Positions 20,843-32,325 of a stretch of DNA of 64,000 nt are shown here, piece by piece (positions within the stretch are counted from its first letter, which is position 1; every line of letters begins with the position of its first letter). This DNA comes from Phytophthora hibernalis (taxonomy: Eukaryota > Oomycota > Peronosporomycetes > Peronosporales > Peronosporaceae): the NCBI GenBank assembly GCA_012656075.1, contig JAAKBF010000035.1, forward strand, positions 558,001-622,000. The letters run 5' to 3'. The translations under genes were made by a program, and so were the position numbers. The notes below the pieces were generated by a model. It did no database searches, was not told the DNA's origin, and saw nothing but the letters and a program-made list of their open reading frames with translations.

Positions 20843-23280
20843 AATAAATGTTTGAGCTAAGTATGAGCCTCACTTGCGAGCATGGATATATTTATGAGCA
20901 ATACCTTTTGTTGAGGGGACTGGAAACTTTTTCTGCCAGCAGGATCGCGCCGAAAGGCTTACACTGAGCGTTCGGTACAACGCTCGTAAACTTACTGCTG
21001 ACTGTGTTGCGCACCGCTCGCCGCTCGTGTCTCTGCTGGTGCCGGCGGTGACACTTGGCTCTCTTGTGCCGGCGGGGATGCTCCGCTCGCCGCTGGTGTC
21101 CCTGCTGGTGCCAGTGGTATTCTTCGCGCTGGTGCCGGCGGTGACACTTGGCTCCGACTCCTTCTTGCCAGCGGGGTCGCTTCTCGAGGCGTTGTTGCCT
21201 ACGCGCATTGGTGCAACGCGCCGGATCTCTTCGGCCGTAATGATTTTTGGCCAATGAGCTTCACTGGTTCATTTATGGAGGGTTGGGCCAACCAGCCAAC
21301 TTTGGCAAATTTCGTCAGAATTCACAATACAGTACATGTAGTGTACCAGATAAAGAAAATTTCTTCTATTTGCTGACTACAACAGATCGATCAAATTCTA
21401 ATAGCTAGATTATCGACGCCCACGAAACAGTATTCGCGTGTCTTTTACAAATTTATGTTTCGTTTCGGAACGAGATTTCGGTAGTGTAGCCTCGGAGTCG
21501 CATCTTCCTTTACGCCGTCCTTATGATCGTTTCTCGAGCACTTCGGCTACTAATACTTAGTACAGTCGATCACCAGGGCAATACGGTGGGGAGCTGCAGG
21601 TGTCGGTGCTCAACGAGCGAACGATGCTGTGGACATGTACCACCGAGAATTCAAAGCTGTTGGGACACTGCACACTGATATGTACTTCAGGCGACAATTT
21701 ATCAGTCGCAAATGCATAGACGTTGTGTACACGTTCGGTAGGGGATCGGGTGTGCCAATGGTGAGTCACCATTCGTATCAACATGCCGGGGCGCCCGATT
21801 GCCAGCAAGAATGACCAAGTCAAGATGTCCAACTCAAGGCCCCAGTGGTTATGTCTCGGTGCTCTCGTGCACAGTGCACGATGCACTACTTCAGAAGTGA
21901 AGACTCGCCGAACGTCGCAAAAACGCAAAAAGGATCTTTGTGGACGTTCTCAAAAATGATATTTCAGATCGACTCTGGTTGGTTAATTTCCTTTAATCCC
22001 GTGATGAGCTGAAAATCCAAAGACCATCACTCATGAATATCATGTTTTGTATAGGTGTTTGTATGCCTGCGTCTGGATATTGTTTACAGACGTCTGTCCC
22101 AAGCCTATCGACGTCCAGTTCGCTGCTTCGCGATTGATACGGGCGCTCCACATGTATAATGCATGTACCGGTACGTTAGCCGTTGCCCGTGCCTCTGGAT
22201 GTGCGTCCGAAGTCTCCATGATATGTGGAGCTTCAACAAGTACGTCGCCGCCGTTCGTCACGGCTCAACAACCCGCCGCCGCTTTTCGGTGCTTGCGCTG
22301 ACGAGATGGTGTAGTGTTACATGTACACGTAGTATCAATCCGCTAACAGAGACGCTGCATCAAACCGCTCCGCTCCCTTGCGTTCCTCCGGTGGATAATG
22401 CTGCGCAGCTGCAAAAAGATCGTTGCTGTCAGCAACACGTTGATGTTGCACTACATGTACTAGCAGGTGTCGCAGGTAACGGGAACTTCCGAACTGGAGA
22501 TCGAGATATGAGCACCGCAGGCGTGTAGACTGAGATCGCTGTGCGGTCAAGTTGTCAAGCTATTACAGCAGCTACTCACCTCAACACAACGTACTCTAAT
22601 CGTCCACTATATTATTTTAAATTCCTCTTGGCACGGCATTAGTGGCTCGAGCCAACAAATTGTATATGTGCGTAGTATTTCGTCACCATGAGTGGCGGTG
22701 CGTTACAGTGTGTGTATATCATTACAGAGGTCCCTCTCATTGTACTTGGCTCGGCTTGGCTCGGCTTGGCTTCTCCTCGATCGTGTGAAAAGATTGGCCG
22801 GGTTTGCGAACGAGGCAACCAGCAACTTCAGGTGTGTTTATCCGGTTGTTTATGCGCGTAGCGGACTTGTACTCGCGGACCAGGTGGCCGACGCGGCGGA
22901 GATTTGTCAAGGGCGAGTTGTCGGAGAGCTAGGGCTCACGACTCGATGTGGTTCAAATCGACGACCAGCTTTAAATTTCACCTCACCAGTCGAATATCCG
23001 CTAAATAATATCCAATCAGCCCTCGAAAACCGGATTTTCCGTGCCAAGTTTCCTCACTGCACAGGCTCTGCTGCAGTTCAATTGTACAGGTCCCACATAG
23101 CCCGCTCTTTTACGAGACATCGGCAAGTCTTGCGTTCGGTCTCTGCGCCCCGTGTCCCAGCCATCTCTGATTGCCTTTTGAGTGAACGTTCTATCGAGCT
23201 CCACCTAACTCATTCTTGCATTTGTCAACTCCAAGTCACCAATCGGTCCACCCCACGAACCTCTTCCTACCGCAATCGAT
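20843..23280. other. Long region without recognised gene; contains short repeats
   Basis: No protein-coding gene can be supported. 21000-21210 is low complexity, with a 26-bp sequence around GTGCCGGCGGTGACACTTGG present twice (about 21039 and 21134), and related GCTCGCCGCT-type segments. 22748-22775 has 2.5 copies of the 10-mer GGCTCGGCTT. The stretch before 23281 must hold the promoter of the Myb gene. Open frames here lack codon structure or known motifs. Confidence 0.4.
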
Positions 23281-23829
23281 ATGACCATCACACCGCGAGT
23301 CCAGAGTCAGTACTTTCAAAAAGACCAGGAGCTCATTCGACTGGCACCCAACCAGGACCAGGCCCGCTCGCTGCCCACGAGACGCGCCGGCACGCCTTGG
23401 ACTCTCGAGGAGCACGAATTGTTCTTGGAAGCGCTCGAGTGCTACCCTTCCGGTCCGTGGAAAACCATCGCCGCGCACATCGGGACGCGAACTACACGCC
23501 AAACCATGACGCACGCGCAGAAATACCGCGAGAAGATCGCGCGTAGGCGGAAGGCGGAAGCTGCATCGAGCCCTACCAAGTCTGACACCACCATCGAGGT
23601 TGTGAGCGACCATCCGAGAACCACGTACCAAGCACCGCAAGCGTACGAGCTCTCGATGGCATCTCCTTCACGAATGCCCAACACCAGCCAAGTGGCGCAC
23701 GCCGGAGAGTTTATGGACAGCCACGGCCAATTCGTCGCGCAAGAAGGCGAGCTGGAGCTGGACGATAGCGTCATCGCGCTACTGGAGACGTTTGAACCGC
23801 TTGAAATGATGTCCGCGCTGGAACCGTAA
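23281..23829 (+). CDS. Single-repeat Myb transcription factor, SHAQKYF class
   Basis: This intact 182-residue protein has one Myb/SANT repeat at about residues 38-90. It contains TPWTLEEHELFLEAL, then GPWKTIAAHIGTRTTRQ, and the signature THAQKY at 77-82, the form of SHAQKYF seen in plants and oomycetes. A basic cluster (KIARRRK) follows, consistent with nuclear localisation. The C-terminal half is acidic and may be an activation region. Proteins of this class bind I-box-like or GATA-like motifs as single repeats; the target here is unknown. The ATG at 23281 is the first in a frame with a plausible start. It converges with the delta-tubulin gene, with a 361-bp gap. Confidence 0.85.
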   Translation: MTITPRVQSQYFQKDQELIRLAPNQDQARSLPTRRAGTPWTLEEHELFLEALECYPSGPWKTIAAHIGTRTTRQTMTHAQKYREKIARRRKAEAASSPTKSDTTIEVVSDHPRTTYQAPQAYELSMASPSRMPNTSQVAHAGEFMDSHGQFVAQEGELELDDSVIALLETFEPLEMMSALEP

Positions 23830-24190
23830 GTCCCAGAGCCTGTTTGTGTTGTCCGAGAAGCCTGCGAAAAGCGAGCGGCCCAGGATGCTGTGGTTAGTCA
23901 AGTGTTGATAGTCCGTTCCAGCAAATGCATACTACGTAGTAGTACTAGGCACGTACAAATGAGATGCGTCCTCGTAAAAATGAAGAATTATCGGGTTTTC
24001 TGCATGCTTTTCAGCTTGTTGGCCGTGACCGCGCACACGCATCTGTTTGTTTCCAGACATGATACAACACAGTGAGCAAACGTAACGTCAGCCTTGGTCA
24101 TCAGACTGCTTGCTGCATACAACATTTCGTACTTCTTAAAGTTCGAGTCAATAAAATCGTGCGATCAATCTTACCATGTGACTCGCATTT

Positions 24191-25772
24191 TCACAGCGAA
24201 GCGTAGTTCTGCGTGACCTGGTCTATTCGGAGGAAAGCTTCTTGGAAGAACTCGCGGTCAATACCATAGCGTTCATACTGGTGCAGATACGCACCATGAG
24301 AGAACATGTCATGTGCTTTGTCCATCGTGATAGACAGTGTCTGTAACATGGCCTTCGAGTTGCTGCATTCAGAACACCAAGTGGTGGTTAGACATATTTC
24401 CGAATTGCCCCAGCAACTGATAGAATTGGTACCTGATCAGTGTGCCTGTTTTGTCGTACGAGTTGAAGTTTGCTGTGGACGAATAGCATCGAAATGGATC
24501 CGCAGTCCAAGGTGCATATAATCTTGGGTCTGAGAATGCTGCCGTGTCGACCTGGCTGGATTGTTTGCCGCGTAGAACGAGCAAACTGCAAAAGGAACGG
24601 TTAAGCGCCCGGCCCTGCTCGGCTTCCAAGGTTATATCCCAGTCGACACCTTCCTCAAAGGCTGCATTCGCAACTTGCATCTGAAAATACCATCAAAGTC
24701 AGAGACTTTTCTGAGTGATACAATTGGGGCATAGCTTCAATGCAAACCTGGTGCAATTGCTTCACGATGCCGGTCCAAGTGTGCGTGCTGAACTTCTTCG
24801 ATCTGTGGGGCATCAGCGGAACCATCTTGATATCAAGAAGTTTAAATCCCTGAGGCCAAAAACATCATAACCAAGTGAGTACCCAGTGACCACCACAGTA
24901 CCAGGTATTTGGCGACCGTACTGGATGGTGACACAGCCTCTCACAGATCGCACCCAGTGGATCAAGGGTCCTGCCAGATCGGCTAGCAATATCCGAGTCC
25001 ACTGGCAGGAACGCAGAAGCCAAGTGCGTCGCAAGAACCTCATTCATCGCGTCGAACGAAGGGTGAGGGATGCGCAGCAACTTCTGGCAGATCAGACTCG
25101 CGTCGTCGTTCTGCAGCATGAAAATGCCGTGCGTGACGTCGGCGAGACTCGCCATGGTGAGCATCGCGTTGTAGTTTTGCACGATCACTTCTCCAGATTG
25201 GTAGGGCCACACCACAGCGTTCAGCAACGAACACGATGGGTACAAGTCCGCCAGCTTCTCGGTCAGGAACGAGCCCAGTCCAGAACCCGTACCTCCTGCT
25301 GCGCTCTGCAGCGTGAGAAACCCCTTGAGCAGATCGCACCGCTCCGCTTCCTTGTTGCAACGTAAATGTAAATATCATCAGCTGGGGGTCAAGTGTCCAC
25401 AGCCGCACGCACCGACTGTAGCAGGTCCAGCAGCTCGCTCTCTGCCTCTGTACCTTGCGTCCTGTACCCACTGGCCCAATTGTTGCCCGATCCACTCTGT
25501 CTCGTGAACGCATTCTTAGGTCCGTACTCCCACGTCGGAGCTGGCGTCTTGTAGCATTGCTGAATGACTTTCGGCTCCATATCAACAAGCACAGCGCGTG
25601 CTCTTCGCTTGTTGGACGCGCGGACCACCGACCGGTCGCTGCACGAGTCCTCAGACGATTGGAAGAAGGCCGAACCCCCAGCGGTGGCGGCAGCAACATC
25701 CTCCGCCGCGAGCTTGTCGAACAACGCGCGTCCCAACTGATTTCCGCACTGCCCTACCTGCAGCGTCAGCAT
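24191..25772 (-). CDS. TUBD1: Delta-tubulin, spliced gene
   Basis: Delta-tubulin is a conserved tubulin of organisms with triplet centrioles and basal bodies, fitting zoospore-forming oomycetes. Exon 1 starts at ATG 25772 (MLTLQVGQCGNQLG) and includes VLVDMEPKVIQQC and WASGY. A short intron (about 25344-25405, GT...AG) precedes the exon with the tubulin signature AGGTGSGLGSF, continuing to about 24890. Another short intron near 24860-24890 leads to KLLDIKMVPLMPHRSKKFS. An intron ending at 24681 is followed by the exon with NRSFCSLLVLRGK. The last exon (about 24345-24191) reads HGAYLHQYERYGI and stops at TGA 24191-24193. One junction near 24360-24440 has unclear phase. Divergence from alpha/beta tubulin and the insert pattern support delta rather than gamma. 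Confidence 0.82.
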
Positions 25773-25930
25773 CTTCTGAAATGGATTAAATGGATTTTAC
25801 AACGTGCCGGTTGTGGCTGGATAATCGAGTGGATTATTCTGCTGTACTGTGGTAGTTCGATTAAGTACGTTTCATAGAATAAATCCGTTGGGCTGCAGAC
25901 AAAAGGCAAAAGGGGAAGAGACTCGTTGCG
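25773..25930. promoter_or_regulatory. Divergent promoter between delta-tubulin and Cwc21
   Basis: Only 158 bp separate the start codons of the two divergently transcribed genes, so the core promoters of both must lie here or inside the genes. Repeated GGATTA/GGATTT-like motifs occur (about 25783-25840). No certain initiator match was found. Confidence 0.5.
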
Positions 25931-27527
25931 ATGTACAACGGTATCGGCCTCCGCACGGTGCGCGGCTCCGGCACCAATGGCTACGTGCAGCGCAACTTGA
26001 GCTACGTGAACGCGTCACGCACGCGGCAGACACTGACGCGCAACCAGCGCGGCGGAGGCTCCTCGGGGACTTTGGCCCGCGTAAGAACAGGCCACCGCCC
26101 AATGCGGACATTCTGTTGCACGAGAAGAAGCGCGCGGTGGAGCTGCAGCTGCTGGAGATGTCGCTGGAGATGGAGGACCGCGGATGCGACCCCGAGGAGG
26201 TGCAGGACAAGGTCAAGCGCGAGCGTGAGCGGCTGTTGGCGCGACTGAACGGAGGCGACGGAGCGAAGAACAAGACGCAGGACGAGAGTTCCCACGCGCG
26301 CCAGAAGAGAAAGAGCAGGAGAACAAGCGGATCCAGGACGCGTTCGGCATCGCGACGGATTACGTGGCAGGCGAGAGCTTCGACCCGGAGATGCAGGAGC
26401 GACGACGTCAGGAGCGGAAGGACAAGAAGGAGATTGAGTGGAAAGAGAGAGGAGGGCCGTCAGCTGAGAATTAAACAGAGGGAAGAGAGCGACGACAAGA
26501 TGAAGGCGAGACGAGAACGGTTCCGCTCTAAATCGAGGTCCAGGTCGGCCCGTCGAGCGAGGTCTCTAGCAGAGCGACGTAGTCGCGACCGACGGAGTCG
26601 TGGACGGGACGATGCCAAGTTGCGTCGTGAGTCCAAGCCCCGCGCGCGTTCGCCAGTGACAGAACGACGCTCACGCCTGTCGGCTTCGGGTCGGAAACGC
26701 CGTTCAGTGTCGTCGTCCAGTTCTGGCTCGTCGCGCAGCCGGAGTTCCAGTCGCTCGCGCTCGCGTTCTCGCAGCCGAAAGACGCGGCCGAGCAAGCGCA
26801 GTGACAAGGACGCGGCGGTGAAGAAAAAGAAGTCGCGTTCGCGTTCTAGCAGCTCGGGGTCGAGTTCGGGGTCGAGCTCTGGGTCGGACTCCGACCGCGG
26901 TCGAAGTCGGACCCGTGGACGAAAAGCTGTCAGAGGGAGGTGGAGGAAGAGGGGCTTCCTGTTAGTGTGGTGCCTGCACGCCCCGCCGTCCTCAAGGGTG
27001 AACACAAGGTTTTGAACCTGTCCGGCAGCTCGACGGGTGTGGAAAATGATGAGTCATCGCAGAGTGAACCGGTCAAACAAGAGGGTGCGAAAAGTGGTGC
27101 TGCATCCGCGGGGAAGAAGCAGGATGCCAAGAAGCCCAGCCTGGAGAAGAAGGAAGTGAAGCGACAGCCATCCCCCGAAAAGAAGAGTGAGCCACCCGTT
27201 CAAGCGAAAAATGAGAAGACGGAGGTCCTGCGCGCTCCTGCTGCAGACTCGCGAGCCGAATCCCGCAAGCGTAAACTCCGCAGTGCGTCTCCAAAGGACG
27301 GACGTCGTGGGAGAGCTACGTCACTCAGAGGTTCGCGTCGCCGTCGTTTACGCTCCCGGTCGAGCTCTCGTTCCGAGTCCTCCGACCGATCTCGGTCACG
27401 ATCGTCGGTCTCGTCAGCTTCGTCGCGCTCGCGTTCCCGCTCAGAGTCTCCTCGTCGGCGCAGCTCGCAAAGACGTCGTCGCAGCCCAAGCCGTAGCCGT
27501 AGCAATCCTCGAGGCCGTCGTCGCTAA
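25931..27527 (+). CDS. CWC21: Spliceosomal protein Cwc21/SRRM2 homolog with RS domain
   Basis: The N-terminus (MYNGIGLRTVRGSGTNGYVQRN) is the near-invariant signature of Cwc21/SRRM2, which joins the activated spliceosome by contacting Prp8 and Snu114. It is followed by the cwf21 domain (EKKRAVELQLLEMSLEMEDRG) and a long C-terminal RS domain of alternating Arg-Ser, Glu-Lys and Pro segments. The reading frame changes four times: near 26063 (GGGG), 26305, 26455 and 26940. Each time the continuation in the next frame matches the family or keeps the RS pattern. No introns can explain this, as there is no room for GT...AG segments. Because the gene is normally conserved, residual assembly indels are a better explanation than decay. 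It ends at TAA 27525-27527. Confidence 0.85.
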
Positions 27528-27732
27528 ATTGCGCGCGGCTAAGTCGTCTGCTATTAAACTGAAGGCCACGAACAGCAAAGCGAGCGGGTAGACAACGCTT
27601 CGTCTACGATCACTGGTACCGGTACAGATCCTTCCCGCGTGCGTAATCAATGCAAGGCCGTTTTTATATTTGGCTTTTGTATCGCCTTTTGTTTGCCACA
27701 TCGGTGAGAAACGCTCCTCCTTTGTAGACGCC

Positions 27733-28640
27733 ATGACTTCCTTCGCCGCCACCTCCTCCGCGCCAAGCACCAGCATCAACATCGCAGACGACGGTCACGC
27801 GTTCCTCTCGGACTCCTCCAGCTCGTCTGCCTCGACGTCCCCACCCGGCGGCTGCTCGCGCGCACTGCAGCGTCGCTTCCCGCGCGTCCGCCGCTGCCTC
27901 GCGCGCGTGTCGCTGGGGTTGCCCACGACCGGCGCGGCTGGTGGCCTGACGGTGATCCTGGCGCTGCTCATGGTGGGGTCGTGGGCACCTTCGCGCTGCA
28001 CCAGATGATGAGTCCCGAGATCGAGGCGCTCACGCAGCAGCGCGAGAGGCTCAAGGACGACGTGGCGGCGCTGCGGCTGCAGGTGGACAACATGACGCGC
28101 ATCGCCGAGAGTCGCTTGGAGACTATACACTTATTGGAGACGGAGCTCGAGCGCCAACATGTACAGGCGGCGGAGGCTGCAGCTACCGCCACTACAGACA
28201 CAACCCACAACGTCGTCCCTAATGTAGCCAACGAGGAGCTCAAGAGCGGAGAGTTGCGCCCGAGTGTCGTGCTGCCCACGATCTTCTACTCGCTGCTGCT
28301 GGGCTCCGTACTGCTCGCGTCGGTGCTCTACCGCATCTTCCTCCTCATCCGGGGCGAGATCATCACGCAGCAAAAGCTGGGCAAGCTGTACGTTGGAAGT
28401 GGAGGTATCTCTGGTGGACTGATGATGCCGTCGCTGTCGGAGTCGATGGACGGCAGACGAACTGGAAGAGGAACCCCGCCGCTTTCTCCGACTCGAGGAC
28501 CGGTTGTCGACGACTCGGTGTCCAGTGGCCGAACTGCGGTGTCTGGCAGTGCCAAGTCGGCACTTAGCCCCACCGCAACGGGCGAACCCTCGCCTCAATG
28601 CTACAAACGCGCGCCCGGGTCGTCACCCACGATCGTCTGA
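27733..28640 (+). CDS. Membrane protein with two hydrophobic segments and a coiled coil
   Basis: The ATG at 27733 (MTSFAATSS) starts a Ser-rich N-terminus, followed by an Arg-rich patch and a hydrophobic segment (LTVILALLMVG). One frame change at a GGGG run near 27975 leads to the frame ending at 28640. That part has a charged coiled coil (about 50 residues), a second, longer hydrophobic segment (VVLPTIFYSLLLGSVLLASV), and a Ser/Pro/Gly-rich tail that looks cytosolic and phosphorylatable. The family is not recognised. Short distances to Cwc21 (about 200 bp) and to the next gene (155 bp) fit the compact gene islands of oomycetes. Confidence 0.65.
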
Positions 28641-28794
28641 ATGCAGTAAATGCAGTAAAATACCAAATAGGTTCGTAGCCAGGAGCTCAAATCTGTGAAC
28701 GTTTTCGAAATGTACATGTATGCTGAAGATGATGCTTTTCGACTGGTGAAGAGGCGGAGAAACCAACACAATCCAATAGTGGTGCTGCTAGCAA

Positions 28795-29427
28795 ATGGAC
28801 GCCGTCGGTGAAATCGCCCCGTACTTTGTATCTCGTCATCACGAGCACCCGCCTGCCACGCTCGAGGAGCTGCTGAGGGTGTCGGCAAAGCGTAATTCTG
28901 TCGGTGCGAAGACGGAAAAAATGGACGGGACAAGAGGACGAGAAGTGAAACGAGGACCCAGTGCCAACGACGTCGAGAACGACGAAAGCGATAGCGATTA
29001 TGAAGATGAAGACGCTCGTGACGGTGACCTCGACAATGGCGAGACCGAGGTGGACGAATGGCGCCTCCACGCGGCGGAGCCCCGTGAGGGTCTGTATCTA
29101 CACGAAATGCGGCGCCAACGCAGCCGCATGGATGAGAGGGAGGCGCAGTGGGTGCGTGGGTATATCAAAGCGCAGCGAGCGTGGAAAGCCCGTACAGGGC
29201 GCAGTATCGACGAATTTCATATTCCAGGACGTACCAAGACGGCTCGCACGCTCAGGAGGAGCCGACCCTACAAGATTCCCAAGACAGCGACACGAGACCA
29301 AGAGGATGAGGAGGCACAGTCGTCGTTTTTTACGGGGGTCTCTCGCCTTGAGTCACTACTATTGTTGGCTGCAATTGTGTTTGTTTGTCTCTCGTTTGGT
29401 GTACGTATCGATGGCGGAGTAGATTAG
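28795..29427 (+). CDS. Hypothetical tail-anchored protein
   Basis: An intact 210-residue frame. An acidic stretch (residues about 60-90, Asp/Glu-rich) is followed by an Arg-rich helix with regularly spaced charges (about 100-140) and a basic region. A single hydrophobic segment at 186-203 (LLLLAAIVFVCLSFGV) lies ten residues from the end, the layout of a tail-anchored membrane protein. No family is recognised. Confidence 0.6.
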   Translation: MDAVGEIAPYFVSRHHEHPPATLEELLRVSAKRNSVGAKTEKMDGTRGREVKRGPSANDVENDESDSDYEDEDARDGDLDNGETEVDEWRLHAAEPREGLYLHEMRRQRSRMDEREAQWVRGYIKAQRAWKARTGRSIDEFHIPGRTKTARTLRRSRPYKIPKTATRDQEDEEAQSSFFTGVSRLESLLLLAAIVFVCLSFGVRIDGGVD

Positions 29428-30104
29428 CATCTTCTCTTAACTATTACCGGTAGATACAAGTCGAAGACAAAAACAAAAGGGGAATTGACCCTTTGATGAG
29501 CCATGGTACAAATCGTAAGCTTATAATACCACTATCATTAACCTGTGCCGAAGGGTTGAATGATAGTTTTTAGCCAAACAATGAACGTAAGCTTATTGGG
29601 CCGAGCTCCGACAAGCCATTCTGGCGCACAACAAGGCGAACAGTTTCGTAAAATACAAGAGGAGGCCAGTGAATGTCTGCGCAATAAACACCTTACGGTT
29701 AAATCACGCTTTTGTAGGTGGCTAGAGCAGGATAATACCCAAAAGTGGGCAACATCTCCTGAAACGTTAATTGTCATGGTCCCACAGTTATTAGCCGTTC
29801 GCGCACAGTTCCGGACCATACACAGTTTTGGACCACCCCAATTCCATACAAGTTCTATTTAAAGATCGTTTTTTCAATTGATCGCTGAGGCTTTATTTTA
29901 ACACGTATCGAGTTATTAGGGGTCGGAATTACAAAAGCAGCATTCTACAGAATTTGTAGGACACAGCCCACCCTGTGTTTGCAACTACAGGAGTCTGTGT
30001 CCTGTATTTTCCAGCCGCAAAGAGAGACAATAGAGAACTTTCGGACAGACCTCAAGATTCAGTTTCAGCTGCTGCAGCCAGATGCTATCCTTTTCTGAAA
30101 TCCA
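29428..30104. other. Intergenic region without recognised gene
   Basis: An open frame at 29560-29862 has no recognisable features. The segment near 29800-29830 has two close copies of a GTTCCGGACCATAC / GTTTTGGACCACCC-type sequence. Nothing else is seen. Confidence 0.3.
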
Positions 30105-30288
30105 GTCCCGCCGCCCGCAGCTCGTTCAGGCCCGTCGCCCACTGCTCGTGTCCGTCGACCGTAGCTGCTTGTCCGTGTCCGTTGGTTCCTGATCGACAAA
30201 GTCCGCCGCCCGCAGTTCGTGTCTGCCGCCCGCAGTTCGTGTTCGTCGCCCGCAGCTGGTGTCCTCTGCCCGCAGCTACGTAAAACTG
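30105..30288. repeat. Degenerate 21-bp minisatellite
   Basis: About eight imperfect units around GCCGCCCGCAGTTCGTGTCT. The best-conserved ones are at 30208-30275, and degenerate ones start near 30105. It ends just before the start codon of the Harbinger Myb-like gene. Confidence 0.65.
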
Positions 30289-30293
30289 CGCTA

Positions 30294-31224
30294 ATGAATA
30301 ACATTGGACTACATTCGACCGACCCCGAGAGCGTTTGCTCGCCCGAAATTCGTGCCAGTCCAGTCCAAATCAGCAGCGACTATAACCCGACGAGCACAGT
30401 CACTAGCGCGGATATTCCTCCAAAACAAAAAGCTCTTCGAAAGAAGTTTGCAGCCGTGGATGATGTTGTGCTTTTGAGGGCCGTCAATGCATTTCGGCCA
30501 TGGAGAGCACCTGTAGGCACGTCTAATGGAATCATGAAGGTTTTTGAAGACATCGCTGCCCAATGCGGCGTAAATCCGGAGTTCGGAGTGGACAAGCCTG
30601 GAGTTGCGCTAAGGACTCGCTTCGGCACGTTACTGAGAGAGTTTAAGCGCGACCAGTGTCGATCAATGCGAAAATCAGGCACGATGGAGCAGTTCGAAGA
30701 GCGTGACAGGCTGCTCCTGGATATCATCGCCCAGACTGATGATTGGAACGACAAAGTTGAAGTAGAAAATTTGCGTGAAGGATGCCAAACAGAAGTCCAT
30801 TGAAAGTTCGGGGAGCTGGTGCGGCGTTTAGCAATGAACGAGTTTGATGAAGCCGAGGAGGGTGAAGGGGGCAGCGACTTGTTATCTCCGGGGGAAGTGC
30901 AAACGATCTGTGCAACCCGGAAGCGGTCAAAAAGGGAAGGTCACAAACGGGAGCGCCTTGCCGTGGTGATGGATGCCGTGACTGAAAGTCTGAAGTCTGC
31001 GAGCGAGGAAGACAGCAACAAATACGAGTATAAAGTGCAGCGGGTTTGCAATTGAGAAAGAAGAAGCTGAGAAGAAACGCCAACATGATGCGAAAGAGGC
31101 CGAGAAGCGTCGCCAGCATGAGATGGAGATGGAAGCACGTCGTCAAAAAGCAGAAGAAGATCGTGAAAAGCGAATGTATGAATTCATCAGCATAGTGCTG
31201 GTACGGAACAACACCAAGGAGTAG
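30294..31224 (+). pseudogene. Harbinger-type Myb/SANT-like DNA-binding protein, frame-broken
   Basis: In PIF/Harbinger transposons a second protein with a Myb/SANT-like fold helps bring the transposase to the ends. The first frame (start chosen at ATG 30294, just after the minisatellite) holds a helical domain with Trp and basic residues (FAAVDDVVLLRAVNAFRPW; FGTLLREFKRDQCRSM). Frame changes follow near 30800 and 31050. They lead to an acidic segment and a Lys/Arg/Glu-rich coiled-coil tail that stops at TAG 31222-31224. Its stop is only 18 bp from the stop of the convergent transposase gene, which supports the two being parts of one element. Confidence 0.65.
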
Positions 31225-31242
31225 CGCACTTGCATGAGTGTA

Positions 31243-32325
31243 CTACCACTCATCAATGATGCCTAGGTACTCATCGAGAGTCGGCGGAGGTAAGCCAAAG
31301 AACATGGATATCTGGTTCCCCAATGGCTGCATGCACGTATGGCAATTCGTCAATAGTACACCAACGAAAAAAGATTCCCGACTGCCGTTTGCCGAGCGCG
31401 GTTCTTCTTATCCCAGTTAAGGAACTCCCATTGAGTTTTCACTCTTCCGAATCCCCACTCGACGCTCTCTCTAACACTACTCATTTCGCGATTGAAGGCT
31501 GCTGCTGCTGGCGACATATCAATTGACGGACAGCATACAAATCGACTGCAACCGTAGGCAGGATCTCCATAAATTAGTTTCCCACAAAAATGCCGCTTTG
31601 GTCCTCCTCCACTTTGTCGATCAGGCCACTGAGATTAAGCATAGTTGAATCGTGTCGTCTTCCTTCGAGAGGCCCGTACAAGCTTATAAGGATCCCATCA
31701 GGAGCCTGCACACTTTGCCAATTAAAACAGTGTCTGCGAGGATGTCCGTTGTATAAAGAACGCTGTAAGTTTTCGTACTGGGACGCGGGCTCAGCCCGAG
31801 CGCTAGGTCGTGCAACATACTGTTTTGTACCATCAATGAAAGCCCAGCAGGTGCGAAGTGGAGACCCTTTGCGTGAATAGCTGCTGCATACATGTTGATC
31901 CGTTGTTGTACAAGGTGATAGTTAAAGTAAACTAGATCACGATGCTGGTTGACGATGAGCTGTGCTGTTGCCTTGGCGACGCGACTGTAGGGCGCCGTGC
32001 CTCGACCAAATTCACTTGCTACAGTCAACAACTTTGAAGGCTCAGAAAGGCGGCGGCACAACATTGCCAGTGTCTCTACGCGGTTCACTCGATCGCTCGA
32101 CGTCGTTACAATTCCATCTTCTGGTAGCTTAAGCTTCGCCGCCAGTACAGATAATTCAGCAACCGTAAAACGATAGCGGACTTTTGCGGTGGCGTCGTTT
32201 AGCATTGCATCGAACGATCTAGATCGATCTACTGGAGGCGCTGCATCACGTAAAAGGAAGCAATTGTGCTGCTGCAGAGCAGCCAGGATTCTTCTAAAGC
32301 GTCTCTTGTTTCTTCTTGCCAGCAC
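31243..32325 (-). pseudogene. PIF/Harbinger DDE transposase, frame-broken
   Basis: The 5' part (32325 to about 31850) is a helical N-terminal domain. A frame change near 31845 leads to the catalytic core: AFIDGTKQYV (first Asp), SLYGPLEGRRHDSTML (second Asp) and ESVEWGFGRVK (Glu). These are the standard signatures of DDE_Tnp_4/Harbinger enzymes. A second frame change near 31350 gives the C-terminal end (PPPTLDEYLGIIDEW) and a TAG at 31243-31245. All three catalytic residues survive. Terminal inverted repeats with a 3-bp TWA duplication were looked for and not found. Confidence 0.8.

Noticed and set aside
22692..23546. 284-residue plus-strand frame overlapping the start of the Myb gene
   Set aside because: It overlaps the Myb gene in another frame, has no domain and shows no codon structure.
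26460..27505. Long minus-strand frames rich in Arg, Glu and Leu opposite Cwc21
   Set aside because: They are the complement of Arg-Ser codons in the RS domain and have no start context or motif.
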